Virus record (IMG/VR): IMGVR_UViG_3300046004_000518
Location: 46,478-110,477 of that record
Origin: a virus
Length of the DNA stretch: 64,000 nucleotides
Strand: one strand, 5' to 3'
The position numbers and the translations under genes were made by a program. Below are positions 43,502-52,281 of this stretch, piece after piece. A model generated the notes under the pieces. That model was not told the origin of the DNA, searched no databases, and saw nothing but the letters and a program-made list of their open reading frames with translations. Every line of letters starts with the position of its first letter. The first letter of the stretch is position 1.

Positions 43502-44795
43502 ATTCCGGTAAATGATCCAATATATTATTGTTGTGTACTTGTTCAAATGCCTTGGTAAACTTAACTAGATTCGCACGTTCTTGTTCGCAGTCTAAGGGCA
43601 CCTGTATAGCTTCTAAGAGCTGTTTATACTCAAAGATTAAGTTGCTGATCACAGGTCTTACAAGGTCTTCTCTACGGCGATTAATTATGGTTTCATTCGG
43701 AACCAAACTATGCCGTTGGATTACTTGATCTAATTTTGCTACGGCAGTCTTACGTAGATCATTGGGCAACAGTTCAATGCGCAGGCAAGTGGGATCGCTA
43801 AGAATATTGCAACTTTCAGCAATAACGCCATTGACCAACATGTACTCAAACACTTGATCTAAATGATATATGGTATAGATGCTAGGTGTAATACGTAAGG
43901 TAATTTGTATGCCTGTAGAATCACGTAGTGCTAGAAAACGATCTAGATTATGTTTAACTTCATCAATCTTACTTGGATAGCGTATATAATCGTTTAGTGA
44001 GTCGAATGTTTCTATACTAACGCCTAGATGAAACTGTTTAAACTCACTTATAATATCAGCAAGTTCATCACTGTAGATAGTACCATTGGTAGTAATGCCC
44101 ACAATGATATCACGGCTAATACCTGCGGCAATTAATGCTGAACATATACGATAAAAGCTCTTTAGATAAAGTGTTTCTCCACCTAAAAAGTGTAGATACT
44201 TAAGACCTTTTATTTCTATTAACTCAGTAACAAACTTATCTACTAACTCATCATTGTCTGACCAATTCTTAAAACGATCATAGGTTTTAAAAATTGTAGG
44301 CTCAATAGCTGTTAACTGTTCATACTCTTTAGTTAGACGACTGCTGTAGGTAGGATTACACATGATACAGCTACTATTACAAGTATTACCTAGATCAATT
44401 TGAATATCAACTGGCGTGCGATTGATTTGCCCATCATTCTTATACGAGTAATTAAAATTTGACCAATGCGGACTGCTGACAAATGTCTTATTAAAGTTAT
44501 CTACAGTAACAGCACTTTTCAGTAGTTGCCGTTGACGACCACTAACTTTATTATGCTGATCTTCGTAATAACAGCCCTGGCATTCTGTACTAGGAATACC
44601 GGATAGTTGCTGTGTACGAAACGCACACATTGTAGGACTGTTCATAAACTCTGCAATTGATGTGTCGCAGATATTGTAATCACTTTGCCCGTCACCTGGT
44701 CGCCATTCACTCATCCAACGACAGGGAATGTAATAGCCTGCTGGCGTTATTCTAAAGTGGAACCAAGGACTGGAGCAAAATGTATCTTTAAGCAT
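43470..44795 (-). CDS. Radical SAM protein with twitch-type (SPASM-like) features
   Basis: The 441-residue enzyme has the CxxxCxxC motif (Cys139, Cys143, Cys146) for the 4Fe-4S cluster that splits S-adenosylmethionine, a GGE motif (HFLGGETLY) that contacts SAM, and TNGT later. An N-terminal cysteine group (CSSPW, CRW, CQGCYYED) looks like the extra cluster region of twitch/SPASM-type proteins, but placed first. These enzymes often modify peptides or make cofactors. It shares a base with the ClpP stop. Confidence 0.82.
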   Translation of the reverse strand: MLKDTFCSSPWFHFRITPAGYYIPCRWMSEWRPGDGQSDYNICDTSIAEFMNSPTMCAFRTQQLSGIPSTECQGCYYEDQHNKVSGRQRQLLKSAVTVDNFNKTFVSSPHWSNFNYSYKNDGQINRTPVDIQIDLGNTCNSSCIMCNPTYSSRLTKEYEQLTAIEPTIFKTYDRFKNWSDNDELVDKFVTELIEIKGLKYLHFLGGETLYLKSFYRICSALIAAGISRDIIVGITTNGTIYSDELADIISEFKQFHLGVSIETFDSLNDYIRYPSKIDEVKHNLDRFLALRDSTGIQITLRITPSIYTIYHLDQVFEYMLVNGVIAESCNILSDPTCLRIELLPNDLRKTAVAKLDQVIQRHSLVPNETIINRRREDLVRPVISNLIFEYKQLLEAIQVPLDCEQERANLVKFTKAFEQVHNNNILDHLPEYEEFLRSYGY

Positions 44796-45415
44796 TAACG
44801 TTTCGTAATAACTTCGTCGGCTAAACCGTAGGCCACTGCTTCATCTGCTGACAAGAATGTATCAAACTTCATTGCTTCATATAGTTCGTCGTACGTTTTA
44901 CCAGCAGTATTGTGACGTGCATATAACTCTGTTAGACGTTTGTTAATGCGCACACTTTCTTCAAAGCTACGTTTAGCATCTTCAAATTGTAGGTCTTGTA
45001 CGTGTACACTACCACGGGTGCCCGGAGTACCTGAACTAACACGGTGAATCATTGTACGTGCTTCTGGTAGGACAATACGCTTGCCTGGCGCACCTGCTTG
45101 CGCTAGGAAGCTACCCATTGAGCAGGCTTGACCAAGTACAATAGTTGATACATCACATTTGATAAACTGCATTGTATCATAAATTGCTAGGCCAGCAGTA
45201 ACACTGCCACCTGGACTATTGATGTAGAACAAGATATCTTTCTCTGGGCTTTCGCTTTCTAAGAACAGCATCTGTGCCACGATTAAACTAGCAGTATGCT
45301 CGTTAACATCAGTGTCCAACATGATGATACGATCTTTAAGTAAACGACTATAAATGTCATAGCTACGTTCGCCTTGACTTGTACGTTCTACTACCATTGG
45401 GACTAAAGTTGACAT
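44795..45415 (-). CDS. clpP: ClpP-type serine protease
   Basis: The 206-residue protein has the full ClpP pattern and triad: [10 protein letters not shown] with Ser99, MIHRVSSG with His124, and [10 protein letters not shown] with Asp185; the [16 protein letters not shown] strand holds the handle region. ClpP forms a 14-subunit chamber and needs a Clp ATPase; none is in this window, so it may use host ClpX/ClpA or work in mixed rings. With the phage tmRNA this hints at altered protein turnover. It follows the gene at 45424. Confidence 0.93.
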   Translation of the reverse strand: MSTLVPMVVERTSQGERSYDIYSRLLKDRIIMLDTDVNEHTASLIVAQMLFLESESPEKDILFYINSPGGSVTAGLAIYDTMQFIKCDVSTIVLGQACSMGSFLAQAGAPGKRIVLPEARTMIHRVSSGTPGTRGSVHVQDLQFEDAKRSFEESVRINKRLTELYARHNTAGKTYDELYEAMKFDTFLSADEAVAYGLADEVITKR

Positions 45416-45423
45416 GTGATTCC

Positions 45424-46293
45424 TTATATTAAAGTTACTGATTTGACATATTGTCTAGTGGTTAATTGTTCCATTACATCTGTTGCGTTAACTAAATCTG
45501 CCAAGGGTATTGCACCGATATTTAAATACGGATGGCCCCAAGGCAAGTTACGCTGTTCAAAAAACTTATTATGTGTATCATAGTATTGTTTTATTATAAC
45601 AGATTGTTCTGTTACTTGTCTATGATCTGTTGAATAAAATTTAACATTGAAATCTGCACTATAATGTCTAAATGGTTGGAATGCCTCATCTGCAATATAT
45701 GTATCATTGTCTACTGCTAGATTATCTAGAGTCTTGCCAATTTCCGCATAGTTCAAATACACTGTACCAAACTTTATAGCAGGTTCGAACAATGCGTAAT
45801 CTTCTACAGCCAGTGTTTCTGTTTTAGGCAAACCGTAATAGGTCACTACGTGCCTAGGTTGTGCACCTCGATTAACACTTTCGCACCGATGAACAAGTAA
45901 GTTTAAATCTGCTAATGCTAGCCTAACTTCTGGCGATGCTGTCTGCCATACTGGATGTGTCTGCTGATCTAGTAACCCGTGATATACTTCAAAAATATGA
46001 TGTAGATAATTTAATGTATCTTGATCAGCAACGTCAGTTAGTTGTCGATTAATGATTTGTTCATGAGAATTGATAAGCGCAATACATTGTTGCATACGGT
46101 GCAATGCATCTGCTGTTTGTTCTTCTATAGAGCCAAATCCATAAAATCTATCAGGAGCATCAATTGGATATTGCGTCTGAGCTAGCAGTAGTCTTTCAAT
46201 CCATTTTTTAGTTACTGCATGGTTTCTTAATTTAAAATGTAAAGTTACCGAATCGGAAAGATCTGCCGGATTAGCATATTCAATCGCTAACAT
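45424..46293 (-). CDS. Conserved phage protein (289 aa)
   Basis: The protein starts [20 protein letters not shown] and is mainly helical for its first half ([20 protein letters not shown]), with [20 protein letters not shown] and [19 protein letters not shown]. There is no recognised domain. It begins in the stop of the zinc-finger gene and ends 9 bases ahead of ClpP, so it is in that operon. Function unknown. Confidence 0.6.
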   Translation of the reverse strand: MLAIEYANPADLSDSVTLHFKLRNHAVTKKWIERLLLAQTQYPIDAPDRFYGFGSIEEQTADALHRMQQCIALINSHEQIINRQLTDVADQDTLNYLHHIFEVYHGLLDQQTHPVWQTASPEVRLALADLNLLVHRCESVNRGAQPRHVVTYYGLPKTETLAVEDYALFEPAIKFGTVYLNYAEIGKTLDNLAVDNDTYIADEAFQPFRHYSADFNVKFYSTDHRQVTEQSVIIKQYYDTHNKFFEQRNLPWGHPYLNIGAIPLADLVNATDVMEQLTTRQYVKSVTLI

Positions 46294-46532
46294 TAATGTC
46301 GTTCTGCACGTTCTTTACAAAAAATGCAGAGTCTAACACCGGGTATGGCAAGCTGTCTTGCTCGTGGTATTTCATCGCCACATTCTTCGCAATGTTCAAG
46401 ACTTGGTTGAGCGGCCTGTTTGGCTAGCTCACGTTGTACTGCGGCAATATGATTCATGTTATTATGAATAGCATGAAGCTGACCCATTTCTGCTTCTTCT
46501 TCGTTATTATATTGAAATTCATCAGTAACCAT
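46293..46532 (-). CDS. DksA/TraR-type zinc-finger protein
   Basis: The ATG at 46532 gives 79 residues. Cys48, Cys51, Cys69 and Cys72 form the C4 zinc finger with CGDEIPRARQLAIPGVRLC between, as in TraR/DksA-family proteins. An N-terminal acidic helix (NNEEEAEMGQ) may enter the RNA polymerase secondary channel, as TraR does, changing host transcription without ppGpp. An upstream TTG start would lie at the predicted transcription start and is rejected. A perfect promoter precedes it. Confidence 0.8.
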   Translation of the reverse strand: MVTDEFQYNNEEEAEMGQLHAIHNNMNHIAAVQRELAKQAAQPSLEHCEECGDEIPRARQLAIPGVRLCIFCKERAERH

Positions 46533-46560
46533 TTGTTGTTTCCTTATTCTCAAGTAACAT

Positions 46561-46589
46561 ATTATAGACTATTTAACCACTTTTGTCAA
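46561..46589 (-). promoter_or_regulatory. Consensus sigma-70 promoter
   Basis: TTGACA (46584-46589) and TATAAT (46561-46566), 17-base spacer, minus strand; it drives the DksA-like, 45424, ClpP and radical SAM genes. Confidence 0.9.
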
Positions 46590-46813
46590 GCAAAATATAA
46601 TTTAAGTAAACCAGCAAGGCAAACTAGTATACCTGCGGCGTTGACTATCATCTGTGGTTTGTTAGCCACACGAAAACTCCAGGCAAAATAAAACAATCCA
46701 CCAAAGCAACCCAGGATAATATTAACAGGGTATAGCTCAGGATAAAAGCTCATGATCACATACATAGTGATCAGGCAACTTGTTCCTAACCATTGTAGCG
46801 TGTGATTAATCAA
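46586..46813 (-). CDS. Small membrane protein, three hydrophobic segments
   Basis: This 75-residue protein has hydrophobic stretches at about 6-24, 28-46 and 53-74. Size and layout match the protein at 2573-2803, and both start a few bases before a short soluble gene. It overlaps the gene before it by 4 bases (ATGA). Function unknown. Confidence 0.6.
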   Translation of the reverse strand: MINHTLQWLGTSCLITMYVIMSFYPELYPVNIILGCFGGLFYFAWSFRVANKPQMIVNAAGILVCLAGLLKLYFA

Positions 46814-46992
46814 GCCAATGCCCCATCTTCAACAAATTCTAATTCCATCAATGCTTCTTCAACGGAGTCAAAGCCACAGACATCGTAGCCTGTGCGATAG
46901 TGCTTAACATAGTAAGGACCATTGCCTGGACTTGCGTTTGTATCAATACCAACTTCACCAATACCTTTAATTTGTTTAATTATTTTATCCAT
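46810..46992 (-). CDS. Small soluble phage protein (60 aa)
   Basis: From the ATG at 46992 the protein is MDKIIKQIKGIGEVGIDTNA with a GPYYVKHYRTGYDVCGFDSV middle and an acidic end. No known domain. Confidence 0.55.
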   Translation of the reverse strand: MDKIIKQIKGIGEVGIDTNASPGNGPYYVKHYRTGYDVCGFDSVEEALMELEFVEDGALA

Positions 46993-47002
46993 GCTATTCT
47001 CC

Positions 47003-47431
47003 TTACCAACTTGAATTATAAAATACACGTAAGCCTAAGAACAGTTGACTACGTGCTTCTTGAATAAACTTTAAGTCATCCCCACGATAGTAATCATCTG
47101 CCGGATCACCAAAGAAGAAACCACTTGTACCAGGTAGTGCGCCTTGATTGATATCTTCCTCTAACATATCGATATCTTCCCAGGTCAGTTCAAGTTCAAT
47201 ACCGTTGAATGTTTCTTCGTCATCGCTGTCACGTGGACTGCCTTTACTCCGCCAAAGTTCTTCCATCCAACCATGCAAGTTGGGGTGCTTGCGCCAATAG
47301 GCAATTTCAATTGGTTTGGTTACTTTAGCATTAACGTAGTCACCAGTTTCTGGATCAAACTCACCATCATGCCAAAACTCTTTTTGTTGCCCTTCTCTGG
47401 CGGCGGCATACGCATACATGTCTAAGCCCAT
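47003..47431 (-). CDS. Conserved MGLDMY-family protein
   Basis: The 142-residue protein begins MGLDMYAYAA and has IAYWRKHPNLHGWMEELW, LELTWEDIDMLEEDI, GFFFGDPADDYY and ends RVFYNSSW. These are the conserved blocks of a family found in phages and bacteria. Some databases label it phosphoglycerate kinase, but no kinase feature is visible. Function unknown. It is coupled to the upstream gene (one-base overlap). Confidence 0.68.
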   Translation of the reverse strand: MGLDMYAYAAAREGQQKEFWHDGEFDPETGDYVNAKVTKPIEIAYWRKHPNLHGWMEELWRSKGSPRDSDDEETFNGIELELTWEDIDMLEEDINQGALPGTSGFFFGDPADDYYRGDDLKFIQEARSQLFLGLRVFYNSSW

Positions 47432-47712
47432 TAAGCAGCCTTCCTTTCGTCTTTCATCATGTTAAACATAATATATTTGGCAACATTCATATATTGACGA
47501 GCACGGTTAGCAGTTTCTGGACTTACCCACCCATCTTTATTAAACTCTGGATCCATAATCTGTTGCGCATCACTTAACATACCAGCGGCAAACATCAATT
47601 CTGTACCTGGAAAAGCCTGTGTTTCTACTAGGTGCTTAACAGAAGCTTCTGACATACCGTAGCATTGAATTTCCCAATCTAAATCAGCTTGTGTTTTAAT
47701 TGAAGTTGTCAT
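47431..47712 (-). CDS. Conserved helical phage protein (93 aa)
   Basis: The protein starts MTTSIKTQADLDWEIQCYGM and is mainly helical, with GTELMFAAGMLSDAQQIMD and ANRARQYMNVAKYIMFNMM. No motif. It heads an operon behind a perfect sigma-70 promoter (47745-47773). Confidence 0.6.
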   Translation of the reverse strand: MTTSIKTQADLDWEIQCYGMSEASVKHLVETQAFPGTELMFAAGMLSDAQQIMDPEFNKDGWVSPETANRARQYMNVAKYIMFNMMKDERKAA

Positions 47713-47744
47713 ATTTTGCTCCGTTTTGTTATTGTATGTGTAAC

Positions 47745-47773
47745 ATTATACAGTCATTTTACCAAAATGTCAA
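47745..47773 (-). promoter_or_regulatory. Consensus sigma-70 promoter
   Basis: TTGACA (47768-47773) and TATAAT (47745-47750), 17-base spacer, minus strand. Confidence 0.9.
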
Positions 47774-47781
47774 CCAAAATC

Positions 47782-48066
47782 TTAAAGACTCCAATATGTT
47801 TCTGAGCTAACATCACAACTTAGCGGAGTGTTAACACTTTGACGAACAGGTTTACCTGACATTAAGTTGGTAACCGTTTCATATTTTTCAATGTTAGTTC
47901 GGAAGTCGCCAAGTTCTGCCACAGCAAAATCTTCTTTACGATAGCCCATTTTAACCATACGGGTTAAGAACGCTTTAGCGGCAGCTTCTGTAGCATAGTA
48001 TTCTTTGCCATATGCTTTAGCTCGTATTGTTTTAGTAGTTTCTTTGTTGTAGACTATGTATGTCAT
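47782..48066 (-). CDS. Conserved small phage protein (94 aa)
   Basis: It starts MTYIVYNKETTKTIRAKAYG and has YYATEAAAKAFLTRMVKMGY and EDFAVAELGDF. I recall related short proteins in other phages. It is a single-gene unit with its own perfect promoter, so probably early. Function unknown. Confidence 0.6.
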   Translation of the reverse strand: MTYIVYNKETTKTIRAKAYGKEYYATEAAAKAFLTRMVKMGYRKEDFAVAELGDFRTNIEKYETVTNLMSGKPVRQSVNTPLSCDVSSETYWSL

Positions 48067-48098
48067 TTGTTCTTCCTTGTTAACAGTTTATGTATAGC

Positions 48099-48127
48099 AT
48101 TATACAGTCAATTTACCAAAATGTCAA
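48099..48127 (-). promoter_or_regulatory. Consensus sigma-70 promoter
   Basis: TTGACA (48122-48127) and TATAAT (48099-48104), 17-base spacer, minus strand. It lies back to back with the plus-strand gene at 48150. Confidence 0.9.
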
Positions 48128-48149
48128 TCGAAATAAATGTAAATACAAT

Positions 48150-49223
48150 ATGACTAATTCAATACACGTATACGTTGACTCCGACGTTAGCGAATATAAT
48201 CTAAGAATGCTCAATGAATCACAAATTATAATCTATAGAAATGTAGAAGAATTTAAATCATTGCCTGCTGGTACTAATAGACATGCATTGTTTCATGCTT
48301 GTTTTCCGTATTATTCGGATGCAGAAAATGCATTCGACGGAGTTATATTACAACTGCTGGATTTCTGTCAGACAATATCAGTTCTTGTATCTGAAGTGCA
48401 TATACCGATTGTTGATTTTATGAATCGCTTTCAACAACCACAGATGCGATATCTTATATGTGGATTTGTTGAAGGAATTACCACATATCCTTGGATGGAT
48501 TGGTTTCAAACTACTAGTGCGTTTTATAAAAATAATACAAACATATTAGATCAATTACACCCGTATGATGTTAAACCTAAACACTTTGATATATTATTAG
48601 GACAGCCCAAACCTCACAGAGATCGAATTTATCATTATATAAAAAATAACAATCTTAAAGACAAAGTAACAATGACCTATCTAGTAGATCATTGGAGTAA
48701 ATCAATTCGAGCTCATGGCACTGATGGTTTTATATTAGACGAGCCCGGATTAATAATTCCGAACGAAGAATTCAATTGGACTGTTACCCGAGTAAGCTAC
48801 TATGGTCGGCCAATGAGTTTAAGTCAGGTTGTACCAATTTCTATATACAATCAAACTGCATACACTGTGATTGCTGAAACTAATCTTGAAAATCATTATA
48901 CGTTTTTTACTGAAAAAACATGTAAACCAATTCTGGCAGAACGATTGTTTATAATGTTAGGCGGGCAATATTATCTACGCAATCTACGAGAACTCGGATT
49001 TAAAACATTTGATGGTATCATAGATGAAAGTTATGATTTGGAGCCAGATAATAATCAACGATGGGCCATGGCAATAGAACAAATGAAATATCTCTTTAAC
49101 CAACCACAAGCCGAAGTATTGGCCAAGGTTAAGCCTGTTGCCCAACACAATAAACAGGTTATGTTAACAACTGAGTGGGTAGATATTATGCGTGGCAATC
49201 TAAGAAAAATTATCACCAAGTAA
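48150..49223 (+). CDS. Glycosyltransferase-like protein (paralogue 1)
   Basis: From the ATG at 48150 the protein has 357 residues. Its C-terminal half has FFTEKTCKPILAERLFIMLG and LRELGFKTFDGIIDESYDLE, nearly the same order as in the protein at 57675-58790; the T-EK--KPI...GFKTF-GIIDESYD block resembles the donor-binding end of fucosyl- and other GT-B-like glycosyltransferases. The N-terminal half is not alike. The sugar and acceptor are unknown. A TGTAAATA box at 48138-48145 could be a late promoter. Confidence 0.6.
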   Translation: MTNSIHVYVDSDVSEYNLRMLNESQIIIYRNVEEFKSLPAGTNRHALFHACFPYYSDAENAFDGVILQLLDFCQTISVLVSEVHIPIVDFMNRFQQPQMRYLICGFVEGITTYPWMDWFQTTSAFYKNNTNILDQLHPYDVKPKHFDILLGQPKPHRDRIYHYIKNNNLKDKVTMTYLVDHWSKSIRAHGTDGFILDEPGLIIPNEEFNWTVTRVSYYGRPMSLSQVVPISIYNQTAYTVIAETNLENHYTFFTEKTCKPILAERLFIMLGGQYYLRNLRELGFKTFDGIIDESYDLEPDNNQRWAMAIEQMKYLFNQPQAEVLAKVKPVAQHNKQVMLTTEWVDIMRGNLRKIITK

Positions 49224-49256
49224 ATTAAGTGTAAATAATATTACAAGGAGAACTAC

Positions 49257-49523
49257 ATGATTAATTTTATCAAACAACTTTTTGGCTTTGGCGCACCGCA
49301 AGAAACTGTTAAAGAAATTTTAACACCACCAGCTAAAGCTGAAGTACCAGCTGCTGTTTACATTCCACCAGCTAAACCAACAAGACAACGTGCAGGCACA
49401 GTAGCAGACATTAAATTAGCACCATTACCAGCTAAAACAACTGCACCAGCTAAGAAACGTAAACCATATTATGGTAAAAAGAAATCTGCTGCAAAGACAA
49501 AAACGCCAGTGGCAGTTAAGTAA
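49257..49523 (+). CDS. Basic Pro/Lys-rich small protein
   Basis: The 88-residue protein starts MINFIKQLFGFGAP (a possible amphipathic membrane-binding helix) and continues as Pro/Ala/Lys-rich sequence (TPPAKAEVPAAVYIPPAKPT, AKKRKPYYGKKKS), likely disordered. It may bind nucleic acid or membranes. AAGGAG precedes the start and a terminator follows. Confidence 0.6.
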   Translation: MINFIKQLFGFGAPQETVKEILTPPAKAEVPAAVYIPPAKPTRQRAGTVADIKLAPLPAKTTAPAKKRKPYYGKKKSAAKTKTPVAVK

Positions 49524-49550
49524 AAAAAAGCACCGAAAGGTGCTTTTTTG
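49522..49550 (+). terminator. Bidirectional rho-independent terminator
   Basis: A run of A, the arms AGCACC and GGTGCT with a GAAA loop, then TTTTTT. It ends the plus-strand gene at 49523 and also the minus-strand amidinotransferase operon at 49556. Confidence 0.9.
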
Positions 49551-49555
49551 TGGCT

Positions 49556-50782
49556 TTAATTACGGTTGGGAAAATAATCAGTTAGTACACCAGTCCTACT
49601 TATATCACTGGTAATACAATGTATGCCGGCATCCCAAAAATGACTATGTCTAAACTGTACAATATGCGGAGTTATACCATGACGTTCAAATGCATCAAAT
49701 ATTATTTTATTATAACTTTCACATATTACATTTTTTTCATCTATTACCAACATATTAACATCGAATATAGTTTCTTCTACATAACCAACCCAATGGTTTA
49801 AATATTCTTCTACAAAGTCTACAAAGTCATCATCGATGGGTTGATTTGGAACCCACCATTTTCCACCATTTTTCTGTTTTAATTTCACAAACGGATCAAT
49901 TAACCCTAACTTATTTTCATTAGGCACGTAGACTATTTCCCAGTCAGGGAATAATTTAGTGTAGTCAGATCCTGGTATATCGTAACTACTGATAATTAGA
50001 CCAGGTTTAACGGGACTATAAGTTCCATCAGCATGTCCGGCTGTGTTAATTGCATGCCATCTGTAATCAGGATAATGTTCTCTAATTTTTTCCATCTGTC
50101 GAGTAGTATCATGATTATGATATTCATTACCTACGTAGATATCTTTGCCTATTTGAAACATTGTAGCGGTGTTAAAATTACATAGGTACCAAGGAACATC
50201 AGTGAAAATTTTATTACCATTGGTTAATATATCATCAAATGTAGATCCCCAGATTTTCTTATTCATATCGGTGATATGATATTCACCGGCAGGTCCTGTT
50301 ATTCTAACTCCGGTTAGATTAAATATTTCTTGTTTGATATTTTCTGGCAGAGCTGATAATTGATCTATTGTAATATCAGTAGGCCAATTATTACTTTTTA
50401 TAATATCCCAACTGTTTATTATTGCAGTAAAATCATTAACATTTTTTGTACCTGATCGTTCCTCGGAGTTTAGGAAATAGATTCCATCATCCATGGCAAT
50501 AGTATAATCACGAGGGCATGTTGGTGGTCTTAATATTTTTCCAGTTTTAGCAGAAGTATATTCTTGCCAATTATCGGACAATTCTGGTCGCAATACTTTG
50601 ACTCCAAAGTTCGCTAAACACTTAGCTAAGATCTGATAATCTTCTTCAGTTTCCTCAGCAATAAGTTCTAACATACTGCGGACTTTTGTATTTTTTATAA
50701 ATTTAAAAAATTCAGGCGAATATGATCTACCTAAAATACAAACTTTAAGCGGATCCCATCGTTGATATACATTATAAGTCAT
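49556..50782 (-). CDS. Amidinotransferase-fold enzyme (copy 3 of three)
   Basis: Starting at the ATG at 50782 gives 408 residues beginning MTYNVYQRWDPLKVCILGRS, parallel to the copy at 51106-52281. It has the guanidine-group-modifying enzyme residues: the Asp in CPRDYTIAMD, His in GHADGTY, and the nucleophile Cys in AGIHCITSD. In glycine or inosamine-phosphate amidinotransferases this Cys takes the amidino group from arginine. The substrate here is unknown; deiminase activity is also possible. It is the last gene of the operon from 57672. Confidence 0.82.
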   Translation of the reverse strand: MTYNVYQRWDPLKVCILGRSYSPEFFKFIKNTKVRSMLELIAEETEEDYQILAKCLANFGVKVLRPELSDNWQEYTSAKTGKILRPPTCPRDYTIAMDDGIYFLNSEERSGTKNVNDFTAIINSWDIIKSNNWPTDITIDQLSALPENIKQEIFNLTGVRITGPAGEYHITDMNKKIWGSTFDDILTNGNKIFTDVPWYLCNFNTATMFQIGKDIYVGNEYHNHDTTRQMEKIREHYPDYRWHAINTAGHADGTYSPVKPGLIISSYDIPGSDYTKLFPDWEIVYVPNENKLGLIDPFVKLKQKNGGKWWVPNQPIDDDFVDFVEEYLNHWVGYVEETIFDVNMLVIDEKNVICESYNKIIFDAFERHGITPHIVQFRHSHFWDAGIHCITSDISRTGVLTDYFPNRN

Positions 50783-51104
50783 CTGGCCAATCTCTATAAT
50801 ATGCATGTTGTATATTACCCGATACAAACTGATTAAAGCTCTTGTGCTTGTCTTCTAATTCGCCTTTCAACGGTGCCACACGTTTAAATGCATTTTCTAA
50901 CTGTGTCATATCTGTAAATTCTATCATAATATGCCACTCAGGTAAATCTTGTATGCTACGGAATCCCATCTTACAACGTGTAACTCTGTAGCTGACTGCT
51001 TTGTTCTCATCAACTAAATGTTGAAGAAAGCCCTTCATATTGTTGACCCAATCTAAATCGCTGATGTCATCTGATTTGTCAGCCCAAATATGATAAATGT
51101 CCAT
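50772..51104 (-). CDS. DUF6614-like small protein between two amidinotransferases
   Basis: From the ATG at 51104 the protein has 110 residues, MDIYHIWADKSDDISDLDWV, with RVTRCKMGFRSIQDLPEWHI and MIEFTDMTQLENAF. The pattern MDIYHIW...F...P.FH(I/V) fits a small ferredoxin-like (antibiotic monooxygenase-like) family that I believe is DUF6614. It overlaps the amidinotransferase downstream by 11 bases and lies 1 base from the one upstream, so it likely works with them. Confidence 0.6.
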   Translation of the reverse strand: MDIYHIWADKSDDISDLDWVNNMKGFLQHLVDENKAVSYRVTRCKMGFRSIQDLPEWHIMIEFTDMTQLENAFKRVAPLKGELEDKHKSFNQFVSGNIQHAYYRDWPDDL

Positions 51105-51105
51105 G

Positions 51106-52281
51106 TTAACCCCTTTCTGGAAAATAATCTTGCATGGTGCCTTTACGGCTAATATCGCTAGTGATACAATGTAGTCCACCATCCCAGAAATATCTATGAC
51201 GGAAATTTACAATATGTGGAGTAATACCATGGCGATCAAATGCATCGAATACCTGCTTGTTGTAATTGTTACACACTACATTCTTTTCATCAATGACCAA
51301 CATATTGACATCGAATACAGTTTCTTCTACATAGCCAACCCAATGCGACATCCATTGCTCGACGTAGTTAGTAAAATCATCATTAAGTTCTTCTCCAGGA
51401 ACCCACCATTTGCCCATGTTTTTTCTTTTAAGATCTAAGAATGGCGCTACTGCTTCCCAGCTTTGTCCGGGCAAATACACAACTTCCCAGTCTGGAAAGG
51501 TTTTAGCATACGTAGGAATATCATTTAGACTAACTATCAATCCCGGTTTAACTGGGCAAAAGGTACCATCGTTATGTCCACCAGTGTCTACACTGTGCCA
51601 TCTATATTGTGGTTTGTTTAGATTGAGCCATTTGATTTTTTCGGATATATCCTGCTTATAATGCTGTGTACCTGCGTAGATGTCTCGACCGACACGAGTG
51701 TAAGTTGCTGCATTTAAATCTCCAGCAAAATACATACTTTCTTTAGAACTTATATCTCCCCGTTGATCTTTTGTTCGATCTAATAGAGTTTTCCAGGTAA
51801 AATTAATATCAGTTAATTCACTGTCGGCTTTGATTGCTAGTAATTCATCGAAAACCCAGTCTGGTAATTCAGCTACTTCTTCGATGGTAGTGGGACAGTT
51901 AGGTGGCCAATCAGCTCCTTTGAGCTGATCCCAGGTAGCTTGACCTGCATCAAATGTTGCTCGTTGTGCATAGTTAAAATAGAATTGGTCACCTAACATC
52001 AATGAATAATCCCTGGGAGTCATAGGCGGTGGCTTTATTGAACCGCCTTGATTTAAATAAAATTCATAATCATCACTAACCTCAGGACGAATTACTTCAA
52101 CCTTGAATGATTCTAATAATTTAATCAATGATTGAAAATCTTCTTCTGTTTCTTCTGCTATTTTTTCAAATACAGCTCGAACTTTATTATTTTTAATATA
52201 AGAATAAAATTGTGGACTGTAGCCTCGTCCGACTACACACACTTCCAACGGATCCCAGTGTTGATAAACAGAATATGTCAT
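51106..52281 (-). CDS. Amidinotransferase-fold enzyme (copy 2 of three)
   Basis: The 391-residue protein starts MTYSVYQHWDPLEVCVVGRG and is a close paralogue of the 49556 copy along its full length, differing mainly in the middle. It keeps Asp in TPRDYSLMLGD, His in GHNDGTFCPVKPG and Cys in GGLHCITSD. The family moves an amidino group from arginine to an amine, or hydrolyses guanidines. The two copies could be subunits of one enzyme or act on different amines. It shares a base with the GNAT-like gene. Confidence 0.82.
   Translation of the reverse strand: MTYSVYQHWDPLEVCVVGRGYSPQFYSYIKNNKVRAVFEKIAEETEEDFQSLIKLLESFKVEVIRPEVSDDYEFYLNQGGSIKPPPMTPRDYSLMLGDQFYFNYAQRATFDAGQATWDQLKGADWPPNCPTTIEEVAELPDWVFDELLAIKADSELTDINFTWKTLLDRTKDQRGDISSKESMYFAGDLNAATYTRVGRDIYAGTQHYKQDISEKIKWLNLNKPQYRWHSVDTGGHNDGTFCPVKPGLIVSLNDIPTYAKTFPDWEVVYLPGQSWEAVAPFLDLKRKNMGKWWVPGEELNDDFTNYVEQWMSHWVGYVEETVFDVNMLVIDEKNVVCNNYNKQVFDAFDRHGITPHIVNFRHRYFWDGGLHCITSDISRKGTMQDYFPERG

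Noticed and set aside
46533-46553. TTG start giving a longer DksA-like protein
   Set aside because: It would coincide with the predicted transcription start; the ATG at 46532 has an AAGGAA site.
47003-47431. Label as phosphoglycerate kinase
   Set aside because: At 142 residues it lacks the nucleotide-binding and hinge motifs of that enzyme.
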